Source: Panax quinquefolius
Taxonomy: Eukaryota; Streptophyta; Magnoliopsida; Apiales; Araliaceae
Direction: 5' to 3'
Length of the DNA stretch: 64,000 bases
Assembly: GCA_020205615.1 (NCBI GenBank)
Contig: CM035160.1
Span: 125,641,605 to 125,705,604 of the forward strand
Of this stretch, positions 47,640 through 60,398 are shown piece after piece. The notes below the pieces were generated by a model. The model was not told the origin of the DNA and ran no database searches. It saw nothing but the letters and a program-made list of their open reading frames with translations. Made by a program: the position numbers and the translations under genes. Position 1 is the first letter of the stretch; each line of letters starts with the position of its first letter.

Positions 47640-48420
47640 ACAAACTAATATAAGAAAAGGAGATGATCATTCAAAGAGTTGAATGTATGTATTTGTTGAA
47701 ATACAAGTGTGAATTATTTGAAAGGTTCAAAGAATTCGAAAGTGAAACAAATTGACAAAGTATTAAGATTCTTTGATTAGATCAAGGAATAAATACTTGT
47801 ACAATAAGTTTTAGATCATCTCAAATGGTTTTCATAATGGATGCCTCCCGACACATAATAATTGATTGATGTATCTGAAAGGAAAAAGCTTACCTTGTTG
47901 GACATGGTGCGGTCCATAATGATTTTACCGACATTCCAATGTATTCTTCTGGGATAATGTCCTAGAAATGGCGCATATCTACGAAAAAGTAACCTCAAAA
48001 TCCGGCCCCAAGACTCCATAAAAGTTATGGACAAGGAGGATTCCTAATCTTAAGTATGTTAAGATAAGGGGTTGTCCAACTTATGTGAAAAGGTTTCAAA
48101 GGATAAGCTTGGGACAAGATTTGACATGTACACAGATTTGTGGGGCATCCTAAAAAAGTAAGTTTAGGGCATATGTTCTATAATCCTACTTAGCAAAAGG
48201 TGTTTGTTGAGAAATATGTTGCCTTCTAATATAAAGATGTTTATCATTGAAGGGGCTAGTGGGAGGATAATAGATCTTGAAGAGTTCAAGAACCACAAAA
48301 CACTATAAGTCAAATAAGAGGAACCTGTAGATGGACCCATTGTACCACAACCTAATCAGAACTGGAATAGTATCGAAGATACTTGGAGGTATGGATTCAT
48401 CATAGATGATGATGATGAGG
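47640..48420 (+). pseudogene. E4 integrase remnant
   Basis: Fragments in several frames fit copia integrase: CELFERFKEFE near 47710, a YVKRF..KLG..FDM block near 48080-48120, and SGRIIDLEEFK near 48258-48290, the usual linker to RT. Multiple stops. The large RT block expected next is missing. Confidence 0.75.
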
Positions 48421-48656
48421 TACACATCATAGAAGATGATGATCCAGATTACATACGATAAGCAAAAAGGGTCAAATACATTCCTAATATTATATGTTGA
48501 TATACTATGGATAAGGAATGACAAACTAATACTAGAATCAAGAGAAAGATAAAGTTGTCAAACATTCCTCCATGAATGATTTGGGATGAGTATCTTAATT
48601 GGGATACAAATCTATATAGATAGATTTAATAGGATGCTCGACTTAACCCAAGGAAC
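48421..48656 (+). pseudogene. E4 reverse transcriptase remnant with deleted core
   Basis: The sequence passes from an acidic DDDPDY segment directly to LYVDI, NDKLILES and ILIGIQIYIDRFNRMLDLTQ. The first corresponds to the YVDD catalytic box and the last to the RT end, so most of the polymerase palm before YVDD (of the order of 140 residues) has been deleted. The frame is then cut by the E5 insertion at 48657. Confidence 0.75.
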
Positions 48657-50494
48657 TGTTGGATTTGTAATATTCAAGAACGCAATCAAATTGCATAAAT
48701 AAGCTAAAACGTAAAAAATCGAGTTTAAAAATTTTACAAACCATATACCCGATCACCCTTTATGCATAATTATTAATTAAACGAAAAGATATGAATAATA
48801 AATCATCATACCCTTGAAGATCCGAGCTTCCTCAGTACAAGTTCACCTCCAATCCTTTTCGCTCAACTTGAATCCACCGGTTTGGTTCCTTCCTTTGATC
48901 AACGTTAGCCACCCAAGTGTTTGGCCTCTGTGAGGTGATCCACCAAGGAAGAAGAAGAATTCAAGAAGATGGGTGGTCACTAAACCCTAGTTTTTCTATC
49001 TCTATAGAAAAGGCGCGCATTTCCAACCATTTGAATTATAACGTATATAACATATCCCCATATAAGACTCTCTTATAAAGATATCAAGTAACCCTATTAA
49101 AATAAGGTATTATTTAATTAAACCCTTTTAATTAAAGGGGCCCCTAATCTTATTAGGGATAATTAATTAAACTCCTTTAACTAATTTTCCTTCCTAATCC
49201 AATTAGAATAAATGAGAGTACTTATATTAAATTAATTCCTAAACTCTTTAGAAATTAAAATAATAATAATAATGTAATAATATTAATAAGACTCCTCTTA
49301 TTAATTTATATTTAATATTTCTAAAATATTAAATAATAATATTAAGCTATTTAATTTATTCTATCACCATAGATTAAATTAAATATACATAACATATTAT
49401 TACGATTATGCCATTAACTTCTTAAATAATTATTCTTCCTTTTATGGTGTGACCCTTTAGGTTCTCCATATTAAACCTATTGTGAATAAATCAATTAGAA
49501 TAATTTAATCTTATTTAAATAAATAAATTAAACAATTAATTTATTTAAATAAATAATATTTATTCTACAATAGGATAAGCCTCCCTCAATGATCAACGAC
49601 TTTCCGTATAATATAGATTTCAACATTAATCATAAAAGAACCTTTGAGTAAATAGTTACCGCACAATTCAATCCTTCCACCATACAATGTCCCAATTAAA
49701 TATAAGATATGGAATTATCACAAAGTCTTATTTTATTTAATTATATGTATTTCGATCCTTAAATGCACAACTCAAATAATGCAAATTAGAAACTCCTTTC
49801 TAATTTCATTCTCGCCGCCAAGGACTACTGGGTTGTCATTTATCGAATCACATAGACATTTCTCTTCTTTTATTAGAAGTGGTAGATTCTTTATCGATCA
49901 TATATTATCTCCATGTATAACTTATTATACCCAAGCATACCCTTTGATATACCCTAAGGGTCTTAAGGAATAAGTCAAAGTATAACTCATCATACACAAG
50001 ATACTATGATGATCTCAAGTCCAAGGATCACTAGACTACTATCACTACAGAATTCCTATCGACAGCAAGTAAAACTCCATTAGGTATTCCTTAGCGAGCC
50101 ACGCTCAAAGGAACTTATTCTCTAATAAGCACCTACATACTTGCTTTTAGTGTCTCCACACAAATGATCATGAGATCAATCATCCTCATCCAACGAGCAA
50201 ACAACGATGTACCAATCTATCCGGATTCACTAATCCCCAATTTAGTAATCCAACGATTGGGAACTATTTTAGTTTTAAGCTTTCTAAGAATTTAGATCTC
50301 ATTAGAATGATCATCATCATTATTCTAAAAGCATTGCTTAAAACTACGGGTTTATCACATATTATAAAACAACATCATGTAGATAATTAAAAGCCTTTAA
50401 TAAATTAATACTTTTTATTAATAAATGAATAAGATTGTTACAAAGTATATGCTTTATCATCAAACATGATCGGCTTGTGTGCATACTACTTTCA
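48657..50494 (-). mobile_element. E5 3' LTR
   Basis: The plus-strand view starts tgttggatttgtaatattc and ends cttgtgtgcatactactttca, the reverse complement of the E4 LTR; 1838 bp. A purine-rich tract (gtgcaagtgggagat on the minus strand, 50495-50509) precedes it. Confidence 0.92.
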
Positions 50495-50510
50495 ATCTCC
50501 CACTTGCACT

Positions 50511-51420
50511 AAAGCCAATCGTCATGGTATCTCATACTCTTCTTCTCTCTAAGTGACGATTATCCCGCCGTTGGATAAGCTTTAGTTAATGGATATGTAA
50601 TGTTGTTCATGAGAGTCCACTATCTCTATAGTGATTTCCCATCTTCAATGATTCTAATAATCAAATGAAAGTGCCACAACACATGTTTAGATCCAAGATG
50701 AGACTTAGAACTATTCCTAGTTCTCAGAATGAACTTTTAATCCAAACAATCAACTCATAGCCTTCATTTATAGCTATATACTTTGTCTTTATCACTAAAC
50801 CAAAGAACTTTCTTTGCTGCTTGGAACCTTTCCAATTCACTCGCACTAATCGCTCAAGATAACGCTTTTACCTTAAAGTGGATTTTTCGTCATCTTGGTC
50901 CTGTCTCGAAAACTCGAGTCCATTAAGCCCTCTAGTTTTAATTTAGACCCACCATGAATATGATCACATCCTTAGTGCCTAAGCTAAGCACTTTAAGATG
51001 TTTTTCACCGACTCATAGTGAACTTCTCCATAATATGACCGATCAACATCGTCTCGTATATTTCATTGCATACATGATTGTTACTCATGCGACTCTCTTT
51101 TCGTGAGTCTGTGGGGGACTATTAAGAGAGATACACCCATAGCTCATCGACATGAGACATCTCTTGAGTTTTCCATGCTAAACGACTTTTAGCATCAAAT
51201 GAATATACGCTCCTCGGGTTAAGTCGAGCATCCTCTTAAATCTATCTATATAGATTTATATCCCCAATTAAGATACTCTTCCAAATCATTCATGGAGGAA
51301 TGTTTAGACAACTTTATCTTTACCGATTGTAGCATTGGTATGTCATTCCTCATCCGTAGTATATCAACATATAATACTAGAAATGTCACGATGCCCCAAT
51401 CGACCTTTTGTACACACTAG
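50511..51420 (-). pseudogene. E5 RNase H and RT-end remnant
   Basis: Minus-strand fragments match the end of copia pol: SVYKRSIG at about 51400, the YVD box near 51365, a block ending DRF.RMLDLTR near 51215-51290, WKTQEMSHVDELW near 51130-51190, and KHVLWHFHLIIRIIE at about 50650-50690. The frames are heavily broken. It keeps roughly 100 bp of pre-YVDD sequence lost in E4, but the main RT palm is missing here too. Confidence 0.7.
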
Positions 51421-52400
51421 GTTCATTCTTATTTTGATAAAATCAAACTCTTTTGATTGCCTCATCAAAACGAACTCCATATTTGATCAACTCATCTTTC
51501 TATGATGTGTCACCTCATCATCATCATCATCTTCATGATGAATCCATACCTCCTAGGTATCTTTCCTGTATCTTCTTTAGTATTCCGCATTTATTTTCTT
51601 AGTTGTGGTATAATAGGTCTATCTACGTGTTCCTCTTATTCGACTTATAAGTATTTTGTGGTTCTTGAACTCTTCAAGATCTATTATCCTCCCACTAGCC
51701 CCTTTTAATGATAAACACCTTTATCTTAGAAGGCGCCATGTTTCAGAACAAACACCTTTTGCTAAGTAGAATTATAGAACATATACCCTAAACTTACTTT
51801 AGGATGTCCCACAAATCAGACATGTCAAATCTTGTCCCAAGCTTATCCTTCAAACCTTTTCACATAAGTCGACAACCCCTTATCTTAACATACTTAAGAT
51901 TAGAATCCTCCCCGTCCATAACTTTTATGGAGTCTTCAATGGATTTTTTGAGGTTACCTTTTCGTAGATATATACAGCCATTTCTAGGACATTATCCTGT
52001 AAGGATACCGGAATGCTCAGAAAAATCATTATGGACCGCACTATGTCCAACAAGGTATGATTTTTCCTTTCGTATACATCAATCAATTATTACGTATCAT
52101 GAGGTGTCCATTATGAGAAAACCATTTGAGATGATCTAGAAACTTATCAGACAAGTATTTATTCCTCGATCTAATCAAAGAATCTTAATACTTTGCCAAT
52201 TTGTTTCACTTCAATTCTTTTGAACCTTTCAAATAATTCACACTTGTATTTCAACAAATACATACATTCAACTCTTTGAATGATCATCTCCTTTTCTTAT
52301 ACTAGTTTGTTCAATTTATAAAATAATTTTCACGTAAGTCAAGTATACAAAATCCATTAAGTAATATTCCATTTCTATACAAAACATTATTATTATAAAT
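51421..52400 (-). pseudogene. E5 integrase remnant
   Basis: Minus-strand blocks include ERKNHTLLDIVRSIM in shifted frames at about 52010-52080, PGKVMDGEDSNLKY-type text near 51895-51930 and SGRIIDLEEFK near 51675-51705. The order matches E4 47640-48420. Stops occur throughout. Confidence 0.7.
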
Positions 52401-53239
52401 AGTAACAACAATTGTTCTTAATTATAATACCAAAAATTTTATCATTCCAACAATAAAATGGAAATAATATTTTTAACAAGAATTGAATACAATAACAACT
52501 TATCGACTTAATAGATTTGCCTCAGTAGGCATTGCTAAACTATAAGTTTCTATAGCTAATGCAAAACCTTTGCTTCATTTTCCACATATAGATTACTTAT
52601 ATTTGTTTAGCTTTCTACTGCTTGGTCCCTTCATAAATCTATATTTATGATAACCAAAGTCTGTATCCAATACCCAAGTAGAACCTCGACTTAAAGAAAA
52701 AAATTTATTTTAAATCATGAACAAAATTCAGATTTAGAATCAAACTTCACTAAGCTTCTTTTGTTAGCCTCTCAAGATGCTTCTCGCAGCTTTTTTCCAA
52801 GGTCCAAAGCTTATTGCAAGTGGAAGCAAACTCCTTTGCTATCCGTGACGCTTTTGTTCTTATTATCCTTTGTTTATGCCTTTCTATTTACCTTCTTTGA
52901 ATCGCTCTTCTTTCGTAAGATCCTTTGGCCCCTACCAAGAAGACTTGATCTTTCTTGGTTGAAAGTGACTCTCAACATTTTTCAATATGTTAAGCAAATC
53001 AACGAGGTTATATCTAGCTTGTTCATATGAAAAATTCACAACAATTGTGAAAGGAGTCCTGGAGTGAGTGCAAGATCAAATCTCGCTCAACTCTCCATCC
53101 ACGACAAAACTCGTTGTCCTAATCGATCAATCAAATTGATAATGTTAAGGACTTTTTTATCTGCATTATAGTGCCATCGGGCCATTCTAGATCTAAGAGC
53201 TCCTTAGATATCTCGATATCTATCACCCCATTTTCCTCA
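52401..53239 (-). pseudogene. E5 protease and knuckle region remnant
   Basis: This corresponds to E4 46700-47620. A YLGTGYRLWLS-type frame near 52660-52690 is the protease entry region; KNNCCYYL-type text lies near 52385-52430. Nothing is intact. Plus-strand ORFs here are shadows. Confidence 0.55.
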
Positions 53240-53543
53240 CCATCAACTACTTGATGTGCGTGAATATAGTAGAAGCATCCATAGTTTCATGTCGACGTCA
53301 AGCTCAAGCACTCATGATGCGAGCATGATGCATCGAGCCAATCACGCATCATCTTCGCCACTTTCTAAAAGTAGCAATGTCTTCCTCGAGGCATTGTTCG
53401 CAACCATTGCAGGATAGGCGATTATGACATAAGATAACTTTTCAAATATGAGAACTATTCTCAAATTCCTTAACCAATCCGCTTAATTCTATTCGTTAAT
53501 TTAACATCTAATATGCTTCGCAAAGGATAGTAATTTTAGACAT
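53240..53543 (-). pseudogene. E5 gag
   Basis: The start ATG is at 53543 (MSKI), followed in other frames by GLVKEFENSSH and EDIATFRKWR, the same gag text as E4 46404-46700. Frameshifts and stops are present. Confidence 0.75.
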
Positions 53544-55408
53544 TGTAAAATTCTCAGAAATGAATTTGTAATTAACAACATTTTTTAACATACATTCTTT
53601 TATTAATTACCAAAATAATTTAGGTCTTGTTTTAAATTGGTATCTCCCACTATTTTCTTCAAACTATATTACCTCACTTATATAGTTCTAAAAAATCTAA
53701 TTAAAGATTTGCTAGTGAGAATAAGGATCCCATTTCAAATGTATATAGCCTTGTGGTGACACAACAAACTATATATAAATAAATAGGTAGACAACTTTTG
53801 TCAATTACATCAACTATGCAACTCCTTTTCTTTTGCCTCTTAGATTATTTCATCAAGTGGTGGCACATCCGAATCAAAATTATCCAAGTTAAGTCCGACC
53901 TAGCACTCCATATATTCAAAAAAGAAAATATCATCCTTGTGGTGACACAACAAAACAATATTGTTCAATTTTCTTTATAAGCATCAAATGTGATAAATTA
54001 ACATCTTAAATACTTAATACTTGCCTTGTGGTGACACAACAAACTCATATTAAATATTTAATACTCTATTAATTTTATCATGCTAGAATACTTACGCTCG
54101 ATATTCCAAATATCTTTGAACGCTTAGACTTAATATAAAAATCGAGGGGTTTGTTATTAATTTGTCTCATCTTTTTTAGCGCATTTATATATATATATAT
54201 ATATAAAATACGCTATACATATATTAATGAACATGCTAAGCATGTTTGCATAATATATAATATATATAGTATAAGCATGCACATATATAGAATACTATAT
54301 TCTACCTTGATTGATTATGGACTTTATTCTAGTTTGTTCACTAGAGCCACCAAGTGAACCAAAAGGTCAAACCCTAGGGGTGCAAGAAATAATATTTAAA
54401 TATAACTATTACATTTAAACCCTGCTCCATTACAAACGGGTCTTCAAGCGCCTCTCTTTCTTTGATCTCCAATTTTTCAAAATTAATTCTAACTATTCCT
54501 ATTACAAAACTATTTAAAATAAATAGAAACCTCGATCAAGAGCCAAGGGGAAGTACATAGAGAGATAGAATTTACATTAAGAAAAATTAGAGAAGAGACG
54601 AGGTACGCAGAATTCCATTTAATAAAACCCATACATTCATGCATCCAACTAAAATAAAATCCAATCACATCGTCAATAAATTCCATAATCAATCCCATTT
54701 ATTATCATACATATCACCATACGCATCAATAAATAACATTCATCTTATGAATAATAAACATTTAATATATATATTGATATCATTTAATGGGCAAATTTAG
54801 TTAGTATAAAATCTATTTTGAATCAAAATAAACTCCTTTATTTTAATCCAAATTTAAATCAAAATAAAACTATTTTATTTTAATTTATCCAATTTTGAAT
54901 AAAATAAACTATTTTATTTTAATCAAAATCTTTAATCAAAATAAACTCCTTTATTTTAATTAATTATGGAATCCAATTCCATGTAAAAAAAAAACTTTTA
55001 TTAAAGGAAACACGATTTTCTTTTCCTATTCACAAATAAACTCCTTTATTTTTGAATAATATGAAATCTTTTTATTTAAATAAACTCCTTTAAAATAAAT
55101 ACGGATTTCATTTCCTATTCACAAATAAACTTTATTTTGAATAATATGAAATCTTATTTCATATCTAAATAAACTCCTTTATTTAAGGAAACATGAAATC
55201 TAATTCCAATCAAAATAAACTCCTTTATTTAAGGAATAATAAATCCAATTTCAACTCTAATTAGTTATTTATTTAAATCTAATTTTCAACTAAAATTAGT
55301 TAAATGAAATTTTCCAACTTTAAAATTAAAATAAACTTTTATTTTAATATTAAAATAAACTTTTTATTTTAATTAAAATAAACTTTTATTTTAATTATAA
55401 TATATATA

Positions 55409-55468
<60 letters not shown>

Positions 55469-55525
55469 CTATATTTTATATATATATATTCATCGCGTAT
55501 ATATATATATATATATATTCATATA

Positions 55526-55569
<44 letters not shown>

Positions 55570-55895
55570 AGGAACAAAACATCTTATAGTTATAGGATTA
55601 ATAATAATATATATATATATATATAAGCAAAAGATCGCATTTAATATATATATATATACCATTACATAAGAAACCATATCGAGTCATCATATTCAAAACC
55701 AAATTCAAATTTTTTTTCAAAAAAAAAAACTACATGCATCAAATGAATTTTTTTTTTTTTAATAAATTTTATAAATAAAATTATGCCCAATTAAATTGTT
55801 CTTAAAATTTTATACAATAAATTATGCCCAATTAAATTGTTCTAAACACATATCAAATATATAAATTAAAACAATTAATAATTCGTATAAAGGTT
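53544..55895 (-). other. Long structured leader of E5
   Basis: About 2.35 kb between gag start and primer site, homologous to the E4 leader. Stem-loop motifs (ccttgtggtgacacaacaaa) occur at 53749-53769, 53936-53955 and 54024-54044, with a decayed copy at 53852-53872. The palindromic aaataaactcctttattt array spans about 54810-55380. A large AT microsatellite sits next to the primer site. Confidence 0.75.
55390..55660. repeat. Long compound (AT)n microsatellite in E5 leader
   Basis: Several (TA)n tracts up to about 60 bp, interrupted by short non-repeat spacers. The corresponding E4 tract at 44560-44600 is far shorter. Confidence 0.95.
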
Positions 55896-55909
55896 TGGCT
55901 CGATGCCAC
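55896..55909 (-). promoter_or_regulatory. E5 primer-binding site (mutated)
   Basis: The minus strand reads ggtggcatcgagcc immediately after the LTR end. Compared with TGGTATCAGAGCC it carries substitutions, consistent with decay. Confidence 0.8.
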
Positions 55910-57770
55910 CGTTAGTTTTGTAATATTCAAGAACGCAATCAAATTGCATAAATAAATGGAAACGGTAAAAATCAGAGTTTAAAATTTTTACAAACCATAT
56001 ACCCGATCACCCTTTATGCACAATTATTAATTAAACGAAAAGATAAAGAATAAGAATCATACCCTTGAAGATCCGAGCTTCCTCGTGTACAAGTTCACCT
56101 CCAATCTTTTTCGCTCAACTTGAATCCACCGGGTTTGGTTCCTTCCTTTGATCAACGTTAGCCACCCAAGTATTTGGCCTCTAGAGGTGATCCACCAAGG
56201 AAGAAGAAGAATTCAAGAAGATGGGTAATGGCTAAACCCTAGTTTTTCTATCTCTATAGAAAAAGGAGCGTACTCTCCAACCATCGAATTATTACGTATA
56301 TATGATATCCCATACCACCCATATAAGACTCTCTTATAAAGATATCAAGTAACCATATTAAAATAAGGTATATTTATTTAATTAAACCCTTTTAATTAAA
56401 GGGCTCCCTAATCTTATTAGGAATAATTAATTAAACTCCTTTAACTAATTTTCCTTCCTAATCCAATTAGAATAAATGAGAGTACTTATATTAAATTAAT
56501 TCCTAAACTCTTTTAGAAATTAAAATAATAATAATAATAATAATAATATTAATAAGACTCTCTTATTAATTTATATTTAATATTTCTAAAATATTAAATA
56601 ATAATATTAAGCTATTTAATTTATTCTATCACCATAGATTAAATTAAATATACATAACATATTATTACGATTATGCCATTAACTTCTTAAATAATTATTC
56701 TTCCTTTTATGGTGTGACCCTTTTGTGTTCTCCATATTAAACCTAATGTGAATAAATCAATTAGAATAATTCTAATCTTATTTAAATAAATAAATTAAAT
56801 AATTAATTTATTTAAATAAATAATATTTATTCTACAATAGGATAAGCCTCCCCAAATGATCAACGACTTTCCGTATAATATAGATTTCAACATTAATCAT
56901 AAAAGAACCTTTGAGTAAATAGTTACCGTACAATTCAATCCTTCCACCATACAATGTCCCAATTAAATATAAGACATGGAATTATCACAAGTCTTATTTT
57001 ATTTAATTATATGTATTTCGATCCTTAAATGCATTAACTCAAATAATGCAAATTAGAAACTCCTTTCTAATTTCATTCTACTGCCCAAGGACTACTGTGG
57101 GTTGTCATTTATCGAATCACATAGACATTTCTCTTTTTATTAGAAGTGGTAGATTCTTTATCGATCATATATTATCTCCATGTACAACTTTATTATACCC
57201 AAGCATACCCTTTGATATACCCTAAGGGTCTTAAGGAATAAGTCAAAGTATAACTCATCATACACAAGATACTATGATGATCTCAAGTCCAAGGATCACT
57301 TGTACTACTATCACTACAGAATTCCTATCGACAGCAAGTAAAACTCCATTAGGTATTCCTTAGCGAGCCAATGCTCAAAGGAACTTATTCTCTAATAAGC
57401 ACCTACATACTTGCTTTTAGTGTCTCCACACAAATGATCATGAGATCAATCATCCTCATCCAACGAAAGCAAGCAACGATGTACCAATCTATCCGGATTC
57501 ACTAATCCCCAATTTAGTAATCCAATGATTGGGAACTATTTTAGTTTTAAGCTTTCTAAGAATTTAGATCTCATTAGAATGATCATCATCATTATTCTAA
57601 AAGCATTGCTTAAAACTATGGGTTTATCACATATTATAAAACAAAGATCATGTAGATAATTAAAAGCCTTTAATAAATTAATACTTTTATTAATAAATGA
57701 ATAAGATTGTTACAAAGTATATGCTTTATCATCAAACATGATCGGCTTGTGTGCATACTACTACTTTCGA
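55910..57770 (-). mobile_element. E5 5' LTR
   Basis: The plus-strand view runs from cgttagttttgtaatattc to cttgtgtgcatactactactttcga; 1861 bp. Its terminal base pairs have mutated (CGTTAG for TGTTAG, TTTCGA for TTTCA). It closely matches 48657-50494 and, in reverse, the E4 LTRs. Confidence 0.9.
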
Positions 57771-58512
57771 GGATGATATATTATGACGTTTGATGCTAAA
57801 GTCGCTTAGCATGGCAACAAATCCAAGAGATGTCTCATGTTCATGAGCTGAATGGAGTGTCTCTCTTAATAGTCCCCAAAACTCCAAAAAAGAGATCACA
57901 CTGAAAACTATCATGTATGCAATGAAATAATACTTATAGAGACCGATGTTGATCACCCAAGGAACGTATATTCATGCTAAAAGAAGTTCACTAGATGTCT
58001 CATGAATCGCTGAAAATATCTTAAAGTACTTAATCATGTATGCAATGACTCTAAGGATGTGATCATACATGGTGGGTCTTAAAAAAAGGATGTGATTTAC
58101 GTTCACTCAAGTTTTTCAAAAACTAAGAGCACCAAGATGAAAAAATCCACTTTAAGGTAAAGGGTTACCTTGAATGGTGGTGCAATGAATTGAAAGGTTC
58201 CAAATAGCAAAAGGTTGCTGAACGGATTAGTGATAAAGACAAAGTATATAGCTATAAATGAAGTCGCAAGTTGATTGTTTGGATGAAAAGTTCATTACAG
58301 AACAAGGAATAGTTCCTAAGTCTCATCTTGGATCTAAACATGTGTTGTGGCACTTTCATTTGATTATGGAATCATTGAAAGATGGGAAACCACTATAGAG
58401 ATAGTGGACTCTCAAGAACAATATTATGTATCCATTAACTAAAGTTTATCCAACAGCAGGATAATCGTCACTTAGAGAAGAAGAGTATGAGATACCATGA
58501 CGATTGGCTTTA
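57771..58512 (+). pseudogene. E4 pol end (RNase H remnant), right of E5
   Basis: The plus-strand sequence equals, in reverse, E5 50511-51220: a WQQIQEMSHVHEL-type block at about 57805, a tandem-like duplication (ggaacgtatattcatgctaaaag, 57960-57983) and KHVLWHFHLIMESLK at about 58335-58380. All frames are broken. It ends at the purine tract gtgcaagtgggaga. Confidence 0.75.
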
Positions 58513-58527
58513 GTGCAAGTGGGAGAT
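58513..58527 (+). promoter_or_regulatory. E4 polypurine tract
   Basis: gtgcaagtgggagat lies directly before the TGAAAGTAG start of the 3' LTR and is identical to the E5 tract at 50495-50509 (reversed). Confidence 0.8.
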
Positions 58528-60398
58528 TGAAAGTAGTATGAATACAAGCCAATCATGTTTGATGATAAAGCATATACTTTGTAACAATCTTATTCATTTA
58601 TTAATAAAAAGTATTAATTTATTAAAGGCTTTAATTATCTACATGATGTCGCTTTTATAATATGTGATAAACCCATAGTTTTAAGCAATGCTTTTAGAAT
58701 AATGATGATGATCATTCTAATGAGATCTAAATTCTTAGAAAGCTTAAAACTAAAATAGTTCCCAATCATTAGATTACTAAATTGGGGATTAGTGAATCTG
58801 ATAGATTGGGTACATACGCTGTTTTGCTCATTAGATGAGGATGATTGATCTCATGATTATTTGTGTGGAGACACTAAAGCAAGTATGTAGGTGCTTATTA
58901 GAGAATAAGTTCATCGAACGTGGCTCGCTAAGGAATACCTAATGGAGTTTTACTTGCTCACAATAGGAATTCTCAGAAGTGATATTAGTACAAGTGATCC
59001 TTGGACTTGAGATCATCATAGTATCTTGTGTATGATGAGTTATACTTTGACTTATTCCTTAAGACCCTTAGGGTATATCAAAGGGTATGCTTGGGTATAA
59101 TAAGTTGTACATAGGATAAATGTATGATCAATAAAGAATCTACCACTTCTAGTAAAAGAAGAGAAATGTCCTATGTGATTCGATAAATGACAACCCAAAG
59201 AGTCCTCGGTTAAGGCGTAATGAAATTAGAAAGGAGTTTCTAATTTGCATTATTTGAGTCAGGCATTTAAGAGTCGAAATACATATAATTAAATAAAATA
59301 AGACTCGACAAAGAATTCCATGCCTTATATTTAATCGAGACATCAGATGGTGGAAGGATTGAATTGTATTTATAACTATTTACTCAAAGGTTCTTTTATG
59401 ATTAATGTTGAAATCTATATTATCTAGAAAGTCGCTTGATCGCTAGGGGAGGCTTATCCCTATCAGAGAATAAATATTATTTATTTAAATAAATTAATAG
59501 TTTAATTTATTTATTTAAATAAGATTAGAATTGTTCTAATTGATTTATTCACAACCTATTAATACGGAGAACCTAAAGGGTCACACCATAAAAGGAAGAA
59601 TAATTATTTAAGAAGTTAATGGCATAATAGTAATAATATAGTTAAGTATATTTAATTTAATCTATGGTGATAGAATAAATTAAATATCTTAATATTTATT
59701 ATTTAATATTTTAGAAATATTAAATATAAATTAATAAGAGGAGTCTTATTATTATTATTACAATTATTATTATTTTAAATTCTAAAAGAGTTTAGGAATT
59801 AATTTAATATAAGTACTCTCATTTATTCCTAATAGGTTTAGGAGAAAATTAATTAAAAGTTTAATTAATTATCCCTAATAAGATTAGGAGCTTAATTAAT
59901 TAAAAGAATTTAATTAATTAAATAAAACCCAATTCCTTAATTGTTAAGGAGGGTTGCTTACATCTATAAATAAGAGGAGTCTTATTATGGGTGAGAGGGT
60001 TGTTGATTTTACAACACACATAAATTTCAATTGTTGGAGAGTACGCCTTTTCTATGTAGAGATAGAAAACTAGGGTTTTGCCAAATACCCATCTTCTTGA
60101 ATTCTTCTTCTTCCTCGGTGGATCACCTCTAGAGGCCAAACACTGGGTGGCTAACGCCGATCAAAGGAAGGAACCAAACCCGGTGGATTCAAGTTTAACG
60201 AAAAGGATTGAGGTGAACTTGTACACGAGGAAGCTCGATCTTCAAGGGTATGATTCTTTCTTCTTTCTTTTTCGCTTAATTAATAATTGTGCATAAAGGG
60301 TGATCCGGGTTTATGGTTTGTAAAATTTTAAACTCGATTTTACACGCTCGCATTGTTTATGCAATTTGATTGTGTTCTCGAATGTTACAAACCTAACA
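58528..60398 (+). mobile_element. E4 3' LTR
   Basis: TGAAAGTAGTATGAATACAAG..TACAAACCTAACA; 1871 bp, colinear with the 5' LTR. TATA box at about 59964. Confidence 0.93.

Larger units (their letters stand above)
48657..57770 (-). mobile_element. E5: Ty1/copia element inverted inside E4, same family
   Basis: The minus strand holds a complete LTR-leader-gag-pol-LTR order: 5' LTR 55910-57770, primer site at 55896, leader, gag at about 53240-53543, integrase, RNase H remnant, purine tract, 3' LTR 48657-50494. Its flanks (GGAAC left, GGATG right) agree at 3 of 5 bases. The E4 sequence resumes at 57771 with gatgctaaagtcg, the same text found at 51195-51220 inside E5, confirming the split. Confidence 0.92.
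42392..60398 (+). mobile_element. E4: Ty1/copia element, split by E5
   Basis: 5' LTR (42392-44213), perfect Met-tRNA primer site, long leader, gag, protease and integrase remnants, a deleted RT, RNase H end, purine tract (agtgcaagtgggagat) and 3' LTR (58528-60398) lie in copia order (integrase before RT). The interior is interrupted at 48656/57771 by E5. The flanks CAAAC and CAATG agree at 3 of 5 bases, so the target duplication is at best decayed. The body is about 8.9 kb once E5 is removed. Confidence 0.9.
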
